In this document: positions 34,144-44,511 of the stretch, piece by piece | How positions within the stretch are numbered: the first letter of the stretch is position 1 | Layout: each line of letters opens with the position of its first letter | DNA from: Cryptomeria japonica | Lineage: Eukaryota; Streptophyta; Pinopsida; Cupressales; Cupressaceae | Direction of reading: 5' to 3' | Length of the DNA: 64,000 nt | Assembly: GCF_030272615.1 (NCBI RefSeq) | Contig: NC_081415.1 | Coordinates: forward strand, 101,040,796 to 101,104,795 | Notes under the pieces: model-generated | Database searches by the model: none | What the model was told of the DNA's origin: nothing | Seen by the model: only the letters and a program-made list of their open reading frames with translations | Program-made: the position numbers and the translations under genes

Positions 34144-34825
34144 TTATGTTGGAGTGTTCACTTCTCTAGTACACATACATACATGTGTTTCATGGACATT
34201 ATATTTATACATATATATTTATTTATTTATAATCATCTCGAGCTATATGTAAATTTCATTTATTTTTAATCTAAATCTATATATGTATGTGTATGTGTAC
34301 TTACATGATACAAAAACTAAATAAATAGATTAAAAATAAATGAAGCAAGTGCAATTGAACACATATATGTAGTATGAGCAATTGATATTTATAAAAGTTT
34401 AATCCAGGTGTATCTCTTGAATATATAATAATTTAGAGCTTCATCCACATCTCAAAATAGCAAGTGCAACTAAACACATATACACACATGAAGAATTGAT
34501 ATTTATAAAAATAGCACACTTGTACACATGTACATATATATCATGTATTAAAAATAAAACACTTGCAATTTTGATATTTTTCCAAATAACACATGTTTAC
34601 ACACACAAATGTTGTATACATTACAAATTTAATTCAAAGCAATTGATAATTTCTAAAATTACCATGTACATGCACACATATATATACATACTAAAAGCTT
34701 AAATATTAAAAAGTTTAATGCAGGTGCATCTCTTGAATATATAATAATTTAGCATCATCCATGTATCTCAAATTAAAAATTTTCAAGATCCACACGTCTT
34801 AAATCTATATATATATATATATTAA
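33420..34825. repeat. E: microsatellite-rich stretch
   Basis: Simple repeats: (TA)n at 33449-33468, (TG)n at 33593-33637, (TA)n at 33789-33809, (AT)n at 34091-34141 and (AT)n at 34806-34822. No gene seen between them. Confidence 0.9.
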
Positions 34826-35110
34826 AGTCTAACTCAATATTCTGAAATCTAAATTATTATATAAGTTTGATCCAATCTAAGACATTTAAAGTAGTTTCAA
34901 AAGTGATCTAGATAAATTAGATCTCCATAGTTTCAAAAGTAATCTAGAGAGATTAAATTAAATTAGATCTCCACAATTAAAAGCTTGGTAACAAGATGTA
35001 CCTACATGCACACACAAAAAAATTAATCAGAACTTAATTAGAAATAATTTATTAAATGCATGTATATTAACTAAGTCAAATTTAATTTAAAATACAAAAA
35101 TAGGACATGA

Positions 35111-35636
35111 CTAGAAATAAGACACGTTGCTTAAAAGAGGATCATTTGAAGTAAATTATAGGACATGACTTAAGGGGAAATTAATTGATTAGGACATGAC
35201 TTGGCTTAAGGGGATGGGTGTATGATTGGGACATGTGGCTTAAGGGGATCAAACTAGAAATAGGACATGTGCCTTAAAAGAGGATCATTTGAACTAAATT
35301 ATAGGACATGGCTCAAGGGGAGATTAATTGATTAGGACGTGACTCGGCTTAAGGGCATGGGTGTACAATTGGGACATGTGGCTTAAGGGGATCAAACTAG
35401 AAATAAGACATGTTGCTTAACAGAGGATCATTTGAAGTAAATTATATGACATGACTTAAGGGGAAATTAATTGATTAGGACATGACTCAGCTTAAGGGGA
35501 TGGGTGTATGATTGGGACATGTGGCTTAAGGGGATCAATCTAGAAATAAGACATGTGCCTTAAAAGAGGATCATTTGAACTAAATTATAGGACATGGCTC
35601 AAGGGGACATTAATTGATTAGGACATGACTAGGCAA
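35111..35636. repeat. E: 143-bp tandem repeat, dimeric higher order
   Basis: Units start at 35111, 35254, 35397 and 35540 (CTAGAAATA), exactly 143 bp apart. Units 1 and 3 share variants (GAAGTAAATTA, GACTTAAGGGGAAATT), as do units 2 and 4 (GAACTAAATTA, GGCTCAAGGGG). The motif CATGTGGCTTAAGGGG is the reverse complement of the CCCCTTAAGCCACAT motif of the 31750-33200 array. Confidence 0.9.
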
Positions 35637-35887
35637 GTACAATCATTTCAAAAGACATACATAATTTTAAAACAAGTATACGTATCTCTATATATTAAAT
35701 ACTTATTCCATTACATGTAACACAATTGTGTAAGAGCTCTCAATAAGGGGATGGACCTATATATATCAAACAATAATATTTAAACCATCTATATGATCAA
35801 ATGGTATGTAATAAAAAGAAATTATACATGTACACAATATATACATACATACATTTAACATGTATACATACCTCTTTATTTAAATAC

Positions 35888-38800
35888 TTATTCCATTGTA
35901 CCATCTGCATCCTCTCTTTTTTCCAAAGCATCTATAATTGTCTCGTGATCTTCCATAGAAATTGTCCACAACTTGTTATTACTAGGCCTGCCACGATATC
36001 TCAGTAGTTGTATATTTGTTCCAACAATCAAATGTGAGTAGTGTATTATCATCTTATGTGTTTCATAATCTTCAAAAGTAGGCAAACCATTCTTCCTTGT
36101 CAAATATTTCCTTAGCCAAGTTCCAACAACTACCACTAAACTAGTCGGATAATGAAAACCATCATCATCTTCTCGAGGATTAACTAGTTTGTGTTTAGTC
36201 TCAACACATCGAGCAAACCAATATTTTGTTTCCTCTTCATTGTCCTCAGGTGCAACAACAACATACACATGTCCTAGACAAACAAAAAATTAATAAATTA
36301 TCACAATTTAGAATTAAAAAATGCCATTTTTAATTTACACCAAATATAAAAAAGTTTAAAACTAATTTTATTAAATGGCCAACAAAATAATAAAAAATGA
36401 TTACCTTTCTGTACAAGGTCTGAAACACGATCATAATCATCTGATGCAAATAGTTCATCATTATCTTCAATTGTGTTAATCTGATCTTGTGCTTGAGTAG
36501 GAGTCAACGATATTTGATTCCAATCTTCAACCCATTTAGTCTCACATACATCACAATCACCTGAAATACAAAACTAACAAAAACATGCAAGTTCCCTTAT
36601 CCATATAGTCCATGTGCTTGCATTTTAACTCTTAAATGAATGCCATTTCACTGATCTGCTAATTGTCTCACAATCAAGTTTTGGCACAATGTTTTCCTCT
36701 TCAACTAACCAAAAGAATCATTGAATTGTAGAGTTCACACTTGATCCAGTAGATAAGGTTGTGTTGTACCAATCTACAATTGCACGTGCATCTTTAAATT
36801 TTACATTATCTTCAAATTTTAATTGCTCTCTAGCAAGAATTCTTTTAACACATGCACCAACTCCATCATGTTCTCCTTTGCCATGTCCAGCTTAAAAAAA
36901 CTCCATATATGTTGGATATTGTATTTCTTGTGAGCCCTGCTTAGCCAATAAAACATTCGAGCGTTCTTGAATTGTCCAGTACAATTATCTGACCATATAA
37001 GATGTTCTGTCATTTGGATTCCTCTTTCTCTTATATTTCTATAATATATGTTGAAACAATATTGAACAAACTTTGACGAGTGCATCATATTATCACTCAC
37101 ATAGAAATGAAACTCCCTTAGGAGTTTTCTATCATCTGCGCGTCTATAAACAATATGAACAAAAATAGCAACTTGAGTGGAATTGTAATATTGAGATTGA
37201 ATTTCCTCTTGTGGCTTAAGAGTACAGTTTTCTGCAAATTCCACCACTGATAGTATACTTCCAACTAGAAATGTATTTCTACATGTGCGAAATTGAGAAT
37301 CAAGCCATCTAGCATGTTGAGAGTGTGTCACATATTTTGGTACAATCTTACTTTTAAATTATGACATGAATGCATGTACACTAACCTTCTCTGTGATTAA
37401 ATTGACACGCTTTCCTATTTTCCCATCCTTTAAGGGATACTCAACATTATTAAATCTTATAACATCCACTAGTTGTTGTCCAAAATCAATTTCACTACTC
37501 TCATGCATACATTCTACTAGTGATGAAAAATTGCCATAACTAGAACATTGTCCAGGAATACATGAATGTAAATAAAATAATTGTCCATCAGTTCTTTGAC
37601 AAAATAAACTTGCTACAAATTCTTTGATTGATTCAGGTGGCATATCAATACCACATTCTTGGATAAGCATGTTACTATGCAAAACACAACATATGTATCG
37701 AAAAACATCATAATAGTAATGAAATTGCACGTGCATTTTACAACAACAAGAGACTCTTTGCTTGTTAATTTTCACATACTAGGGCTTGCATTTTTCAAAT
37801 GATCTTTGACTTATAGTGATATTTCCAGGTAATAAAACTTTATCCAAAAATTTTCTATAAAATTCAGTTTGAGTTGTGTCTAATGGGTGTTTTGGATGAG
37901 GGTAACGAATTTTACACCTCACTCTCAACTTTAGAACATCTCTAGCATTACATGATACCCTTGTATTATCATGCCAAAACTTTTCAACCAAATATTTCAC
38001 TTCAATATTCAATTTCATATCTGACCTGCAAAGTCTACCACTAAAAATCCAACTTTGGTTGATTGGATCACTTTCAATACTTTCTCTTCTTTTAGCTGCT
38101 CTAACCAATGTTTTAGGATGCATCTTTAAAATTCCACTAATGTTGCTTACCATCCTTTTATTCAAGGTTGCTTTATTCACTATGGCAGTTGTTATAGCTC
38201 GTCGCGCCGCATTCTTATCTTTAGATCAACTCGTTGTACCAATAGATTCAATGGCACTTGCAACAGTAGACATAACATGCTTAACAAATTCATCTTTTTT
38301 TTATGGTTTCACATAGATGCCTATTTTTTTCATCACTTTTCTCATTTTCCACACTCTCATCAATTGCATCATAAGTTGACATTGAATTGCAAGTTTTTTT
38401 CGATAAAAAAATTCTTTGTATATTCTATTGGCATATGTTCTTATCTATTTCCAAGAAATCTTACCAGGAAGATTATCCAAAACATTTTTTTCAATTTTTA
38501 TAAAAAAGTTTCCCTGATCTTCAACAATTGGAGGATTTTCATTTTCACCATGTTCAAAAGGATTTTCAATTTCAACATTCAAAAGAATTTCATCTCTACC
38601 AACATGAAGGTTTTCATTTTCACAGACAATTCTATGAATCTCAACATTGGTAGATCCAGCTTCTACTAAATCAGCAATATGAAGATCACCTATAATCACA
38701 TTATCCATGTCTTATAGAGAAGGATTTGAAGATGTACCTAGATTTGAGGATGTTGTACTTGGAATATTCTTCATAATTATTTCATTCACATCATCATCAT

Positions 38801-39020
38801 CCATAATTGCATCATCTACGTCCATCTGATCCCCCAAGGCATCATCTTGAATGTTTGTCTCTTCCATTGTTGTGGATCCGGAAGCATCAGGATTATTCAT
38901 TTTTCAAATCGTCATTCTTCTATCCCTTTGATGTTTGGCCTCCTTCTCTCGTTCTTCTTGAATTTCCTCAACGATCAATTTCCTCCTTTGTTTCTTCTTC
39001 TGACGTTGTTTAGACCCCAT
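35888..39020 (-). pseudogene. E: transposase (DDE-type, uncharacterised family), decayed
   Basis: Proposed start ATG at 39018-39020 opens a basic N-terminus (KQRQKKKQRRK, NLS-like); an acidic stretch with in-frame stops follows (38712-38900, 38445-38708). Middle pieces are 37779-38180, 37359-37775 (Cys/His-containing) and 36819-37331. Core signatures: VVEFAENCTL, FYVSDN, WSDNCTGQFKNAR, then after a one-base shift in a T-run GHGKGEHDGVGACVKR near 36890-36840, and a Cys-rich ELACFC..FCISGD..CE..WV..W block. The last exon (36273-35888) ends in a TAA. I recognise the pattern from uncharacterised transposase-like plant and animal proteins but cannot name the superfamily firmly. Several stops and frameshifts: inactive. 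Confidence 0.75.
36274..36404 (-). other. E: predicted GT-AG intron in transposase
   Basis: Donor AAAG|GTAATC (intron starts at 36404) and acceptor TTTGTCTAG|GACATG (intron ends at 36274) join ..SDLVQK to GHVYVVVAPEDNEEE with a phase-1 Gly codon. The 131-bp intron is AT-rich and has stops in the coding frame. Confidence 0.7.
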
Positions 39021-39213
39021 GACAAAAAACTTATGCAATAAATGCCACCTTCAAAAAATGGATCTAAAATTGCTACCAAAAAGCATCCAAAGAACAACTA
39101 GATCATAATATATCATTTAAAAACTTGCACATTTGAATCGACATGTTTTATTATGTTAAATGATCATATATTTATACAATTCAAAAAATAAAAAAATAAT
39201 GGTAAAAGCAAAT

Positions 39214-39367
39214 GGGATCCCATGTTGAAAGCGGGATCCCGTTTTAATTTGAAACAAGATCCTGTTTGCTTTTTTTTTTATAAATAAATTGCAATAAAGA
39301 ACGAGATCCCATTTTCAACACGGGATCCCGTTCTCAACACGGGATCCCGTTCTCAACACGAGATCCC
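39214..39367. repeat. E: right-arm GGGATCCC palindromes
   Basis: GGGATCCC at 39214, CGGGATCCCG at 39232-39241, 39321-39330 and 39340-39349, with a 19-bp tandem (ACGGGATCCCGTTCTCAAC) at about 39319-39366. These lie 200-350 bp upstream of the transposase ATG and about 900 bp inside the right terminus. Confidence 0.75.
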
Positions 39368-39375
39368 ATTTGTAA

Positions 39376-40220
39376 AAATATCTATTTGGGGCCCACTTGT
39401 AGGTTCAAAATTAGGCTTGGTAAATGGTTTAGAAAACCAAACCTGAGGCTCGGAACTGGTTTGACCTGCAACTTCAAGCCTAAATTAAGCTTCATACAAA
39501 AAAATGACTTCAAAAATATATCTGAACACCTAATTTTTAGAATTTTTTTAAACAACAAAAACCCATTATAGTACACACAGTTTAGATTCCAAATATATAA
39601 TTTTTTAAGAGAATGGATCAATATTTTTAATTTTAAAATAATTTCTAATGAAAGAGATCCATAAACTTGAAATAACATAGTTTTTTAAAATTTTAATAAC
39701 TTTTTTGTCTTTAAGTTGTTTGAAAAAAAATTATATGGCATCAAACTACAGACAAATCTATACAGTTTTTTTTTAAAAAAAGTTAAAAAAATGTTAAGTT
39801 TAGGTCAAATTATGCTTGTCCTACATGCGGATTTTTCAAAACAGTGATTATGCCCAATTAAAAAATAACAAAAAAAAATATATATATGAAAAAAATTACA
39901 AAAAAAATATCCTCATCAAAGATGAGTGAGTTATAGATCTTTTCCCAAAAGGATAAAGAAAAAAAGTTTCATTTAGGTTAAATTATGCTTGTCGTACATG
40001 GGCATGGTATGGTCCTAAAAAGTGACTTTTAAACTATATGTTTTACTAATGCCTATTCAAACTTCCTTTTAAAGATCTGGGTATTGAAAAAAATACATAT
40101 TTGGAAAGTAGACTTCGAGAACTACATTTTCTATTACTGGATTTTTTCAAGAAGCATCCTTTAAGTGCCTCAAATATTTAGGTCAAATGGGATGAAATCA
40201 AAAAAAAAGGGAAAAAACTT
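39376..40220. other. E: right-arm non-coding sequence
   Basis: AT-rich. A TTTAGGTCAAATTATGCTTG-type segment at about 39798-39830 recurs at 39972-40000. No gene seen. Confidence 0.6.
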
Positions 40221-40242
40221 CCACTTTTTGGCCAAAAAGTGG
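40221..40242. repeat. E: 22-bp perfect palindrome next to right terminus
   Basis: CCACTTTTTGG / CCAAAAAGTGG, 11-bp arms with no loop, overlapping the inner edge of the right terminal repeat. It is absent from the left end. Confidence 0.85.
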
Positions 40243-40263
40243 ACACAACTTCTTGCACTTACC
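40237..40263 (-). repeat. E: right terminal inverted repeat
   Basis: Begins AAGTGGACACAACTTCTTGC and ends ACTTACC; perfect inverted match to 30014-30040. Confidence 0.93.
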
Positions 40264-40267
40264 CTAG
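40264..40267. repeat. E: right target-site duplication (CTAG)
   Basis: Matches 30009-30012. Confidence 0.75.
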
Positions 40268-43038
40268 CTTAATTTCTGACCACTACTCCATCTTCATTCA
40301 GTTTATTCCTAAATACCCATTTAGTGCCTATTACATTCTTGTTCTTTGGTCTGGGTACTAGTGTCAATGTATTGTTCTTCTTAATCTGGTCAAGTTCTTC
40401 TTCCATTGCCTTGATCCAGTGTTCATCTCCAAAGGCTTCCTTTGTTGTTTTAGGCTCAAAAGTGGAGATCATACAAAGAATTCTCTCTTATTTTTATTCT
40501 GGTTAACACACCAGCATATTTATCTCCAATAATTTGATCAAGATTGTGATTGAGTCTAATATACCTTGGAATAACATGATCATGGTCTTCAGGTTCTTCT
40601 TCCTCTTTACTTTCTTCATCTTTTGCAGAATCTACCTATTTAGGTTGAACTGGTGTAGTAGTATTCATTTCACCAACTTCTGGCTTCACCGGTTATGGTT
40701 CCAAATCCAGAATGTAAGGTTCATCTTCATCATTCTCCTTATTGATTTCTCCTGAATCTTCAGGAAACTCATCCACTCAAACATTATCACTTTCAATGAT
40801 ATTCTTTGTCTAGTTGTTGTAACATTTGTAGGCTTTTATCTTGGTGGAGTAACCAATAAATATGCCTTCATCACTCTTAGCCTCAAACTTACCAACATAG
40901 TCACCTCTCTTGATAAAACATTTGTTGCCAAAAAAGTTTAAGTAACTAACATTAGGTGATCTACCATACTAGTATTCATAAGGAGTTTTATCCTTACCTC
41001 TTTTAACCAATATCTGGTTCATTCTGTAAACCGCTGTGCTAACAACTTCTCTGCAGAATGTCCTAGCTACACCTTAAATTATCATACTCCTTGCAACTTC
41101 AACAACTGACCGGTTGTTCCTATCTGCAATACCATTCTGTTTTGGTGTCCTATATAGGTGCAGAAAGTTGCCTCTTAATTCCATTGTCTTCATAGTATCT
41201 AGTGAATTCCTCAAAAGTAAATTCACCACCTTGATCAGTTCTTAAGCACTTAAGATTTCTCCCACTTTCTTTTTCAACTAAGGCTCTAAATTCCTTGAAC
41301 TTTCTAAATGCTTCTGTCTTGTCCTTCAATAATGTGACCCATATCATTCTTGAGCAATAATCAGTAAAAATCATAAAATACTAATCACCTTGAATGCTTC
41401 TAGTCCTTATTGGTCCACAAAGGTTGCTATGAACCAAATCTATCAAATGTTTAGCTGAGAAAGATTTTCCCTTGAAAGTTGAGGATGTCATCTTTCCTAA
41501 CTAACATTCCTTACACAAAGCATTCACCAGTTTGTCTAGCTGAGGAAAACCTCTTACTGATTTGGATTTACTGACTTTTACAATGTTATCAAAATTTACA
41601 TGACAAAATCTTTGATGCTAAAGCCAACTATCTTCTAATTTTGCAATTAAACAATTGTTGACTGTAGAACTTAGGTGAAACAAGTTACCTTTTGTTTGTT
41701 TTCCAGTTGGAATCAGTTCACGCTTGCTTCCATATATTTTTCACATCCCATTCTTGAATTCTAGTGGATAACCTTCATCATTGAGTTGAGCAACACTCAA
41801 AAGATTGTGTTTCAATCCTTCAACCTAGTAGACATCATATGTACTACTCTTCCCGTTAAGAGAGATGGTTCCTTTTCCTTTTACCATGCAGGGTTAGTCA
41901 TTTCCAAATCTTACAATAGCTCCATCAAATTCCTTCAAAGTAAGAAACTTACTCCTAACACTGATCATGTGGTGTGAGAAACCACTGTCTATAATCCAAT
42001 CATCAGAACTATCCATGCGAGAGACTAAAGCCTTTTGATTTGATGTCTCTTCTTTAATGGAAATAAAGACAATGTCCTCATTTGCATCTTCTTCAGATTC
42101 CTAATCTGTAATTCCTCCATCCACAACAATGAGATAATCTCTTTTTCCTTTGCCTTTGTACTTCTTATACTTCTCACATTTCTTCTCATTATCTCCATTT
42201 GCACAGTTGGTAGCAATATGTTCAATCTAGTTACATGCAAAACACTTCAAAGGTTATTTACATCTTTACTTACTGATACCTTTAGGTAACCACTTGGCCA
42301 ATAATGCTTCAAGCTCAATCAGATTGTCCTCATCATCAACTTCTCTACTAGATCTAGACTCATGATTGTAACTAGCTTCTCTGCTTTTCCTTATCGGTGG
42401 GTTTGAAACTGAAGCTCTAAATGAAGACTCTAATTTCTGAATACTTCCATCATAACCATTTAATTCAAAAGTAGTCAATTTACCAATGATAGAGTCAAGA
42501 GTTACCTTTGATTTATCAATAGACTTGAGTTACTAAATGGCTACAACTCGGATAGCGTAGACCGGTAGAAGGCCTCTCAACACCTTGCTAACCATTGTGG
42601 TATCCTCCATTGTACCACCAACACTTTTGATCTCACTAACTATCTACTTGATCGTCTAACCATACTATTGAATGTTCTCTCCACCAGCCATCCGCATATC
42701 ATCAAATTTACCTCTCAGAATCTCTTCTTTGGCAATCTTAACATGCTCATCACCGCTAGGATGTCCTCGAGTTTCTTCCACACTTCAAAAGCAGTTTCCA
42801 ATCCATGGACATCAACATACTCTGAATCAGACAAGGAACTAATAATGACCTCCAATGCTTGATTGTTTTCCTACTGCTCCTTCTTTTGATCATCTGACAA
42901 AGTCCCACTAGGCAAGTTATATTTAGTAACAACATGTTCCCAATATCGGCTTCCTAGACTCTTGATATAGATCTTCATCCTATCACTCTAGATTCTCTAG
43001 TTTTCCCTATTGAGCTTTGGACCTTCTTTCTTCATCAT
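40268..43038 (-). pseudogene. B: gag, protease, integrase and RT N-terminus (5' piece of polyprotein)
   Basis: From ATG 43038: gag (42266-42478 and flanks, ending in a degraded C-F-A-C-N knuckle near 42240); protease near 41950-42010 with D-S-G intact (WIIDSGFSHHM); GAG-pre-integrase at about 41450-41830; integrase 41150-41374 (MIFTDYCSRM, RTDQGGEF); integrase C-terminal region 40780-41100 (SYFKLFG-type, PYE-W-type blocks); and RT N-terminus 40269-40472 (HWIKAMEEELDQIKK, GTKWVFRNKL). Many stops. The frame is cut by E at 40264 and resumes at 30012. Confidence 0.88.
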
Positions 43039-43095
43039 GTTCTCCTAGATCTTTACCTCAAGCTGTTAGGCTTAAACACATAGAGGACCTGAAAT

Positions 43096-43107
43096 GCTCT
43101 GATACCA
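43096..43107 (-). other. B: primer-binding site (tRNA-iMet)
   Basis: gctctgatacca on the plus strand, 2 bp from the LTR. Confidence 0.93.
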
Positions 43108-43109
43108 AT

Positions 43110-44506
43110 TGATAATATGATGAATCAATAAGGATCCGGTCAACTACTGAGAGGGGGGGGGGTGAATCAGTAGATAGAAAACAAACTAAACTTTCACCAA
43201 ACTTAATCCCAGCTCATAAACTAACCAGTTTAGACTTTGTAACAAAAACTGTTACTGCACTGTCAAGCTTACTGGTTGACTAAAACATCAATGATACAAT
43301 GTAATAGATCTGAAACTCACATACCATTTAATCATTTGAAAAATTAAACCACTTTACTAACATTAGTAATAGTTCATTTCAGATCACTTCTAGTCATCTA
43401 AACATATCTAAGTGGCTTTATCAGTTAAACATATTAACCGTATCAAAACGTATAACCACCAAATCATTCACCACTTGACACAATGATTTTTGACGTGGAA
43501 ACCCAAATGGGTAAAACCATGGTGGGGATGAATACCCACAAGTATTCTGAAATCTTCTGAAGTTTGCCCTGTTAGGAGCCAAGCCTTGTTAGAAGCTTTA
43601 CAAAAATGTCCTGTTAGGAATAGATCTGGTTAAGGACCACTTGGTTAAGGTATTGACTACAATACCATGTTAAAAATAACCTCGATAAAGGATTTCAAAT
43701 CCAAACTAATGGATCACCTGGTTAGAGGATTTAGAAAGAACCAAGCCTAGTAAAGCTTACCCAGTTAAGGGATTTAACTGTTGTAATTGTTAGAGAACAA
43801 AATGGTCTTGATGATCTGGTAATAGCATTTCTCTACTTAGTCAAATCCTTTTATGCTCCTATCTGCCTTCAAGACATTTTGTAGACACTCCTTCTAGTTC
43901 GACAACAGTCTCACTACCATACATAACAAAATTTCTAACATAATTACAAACAACTCATTGACCTTAAGAAGAAATACAATAGGTCGGTAACACAACATAA
44001 AACCTAAGATCTCATAAAGATTACAAACATTTTGGTTCAAACATGACCGTTGGATTACATAGCAATCAACTGCACATTGTTCAAGACAACTTCGACTGCT
44101 TCTGGATCACCGCACATTGGATCCTATAACTCATCATGCGCTATTCACTTCATGCTATGCATTTGTTCATTTCAAAGATAAAATAGTTATCTCTATGTGC
44201 AAAAACCACTTTGAAACTCATCACGTGCATCATGCATATGTGGAATCTCCATCTCCGATCACCATTTGATCATTGATCAACATAATTGATTCACCAAGCT
44301 CCATCGGTTAGGATTTGGCATATTGATAGGTTAGGATTACTGGTTGATCACTCTGCTTGAAATAACAATACTGGTTTCCTTCACTTCTCTACTACTAGTT
44401 GCATTACTACATCACTACCAGTTGTAATACAACTCCATTATCAGTTATTATTGACATCAATGATAACACTATAGTTCATCAATGCAATCTTCATGCAATG
44501 CCAACA
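43110..44506 (-). repeat. B: 5' LTR
   Basis: Runs from TGATAATATGATG to ATGCCAACA, 1397 bp, with the G-rich box (43146-43168) and the aaacccaaatgggtaaaacca box (about 43500-43520). Confidence 0.93.
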
Positions 44507-44511
44507 ATATA
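44507..44511. repeat. B: right target-site duplication (ATATA)
   Basis: Identical to 6140-6144. Confidence 0.9.

Larger units (their letters stand above)
30013..40263 (-). mobile_element. Element E: 10.25-kb DNA transposon, superfamily uncertain
   Basis: Perfect 27-bp terminal inverted repeats (30014-30040, 40237-40263) sit between CTAG duplicates, and B's RT reading continues across the element. Inside is a minus-strand transposase gene (35888-39020), GGGATCCC palindrome arrays in both arms, large palindromes and two tandem-repeat arrays. There are no LTRs, PBS or RT. The 4-bp duplication would fit Sola-type elements, but the terminal sequence GGTAAGTGCAAGAAG fits no terminus I know (it is not CACTA, hAT or a Mutator-type long repeat), so the assignment is open. 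Confidence 0.85.
6145..44506 (-). mobile_element. Element B: full-length copia, interrupted by A, C(+D) and E
   Basis: Both LTRs (6145-7533 plus 17212-17241, and 43110-44506) are flanked by ATATA. The internal parts join in order: 43107-40264 (PBS, gag, protease, integrase, start of RT), 30012-29391 (middle of RT), 18331-17242 (end of RT, RNase H, PPT). Subtracting A, C and E with their duplicated target bases leaves about 7.37 kb, close to A's length without its internal duplication. By eye its LTRs differ more than a young element's would. Each guest has its own TSD, so B is the oldest of the stack. Confidence 0.92.

Noticed and set aside
33420-34269. Plus-strand open frames in the 33.4-34.3 kb stretch
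   Set aside because: They consist largely of (TG)n and (TA)n microsatellite translated as Cys-Val or Ile-Tyr runs.
35111-35636. Regular repeat spacing resembling a CRISPR array
   Set aside because: The units are contiguous 143-bp tandem repeats without unique spacers, in plant DNA.
38059-39041. Several plus-strand open frames of 60-130 codons
   Set aside because: They are antisense to the transposase gene of E and show no recognisable motif.
42025-42240. Minus-strand open frame rich in Arg/Lys
   Set aside because: It is out of frame with B's gag-protease region, which is recognisable in the neighbouring frame.
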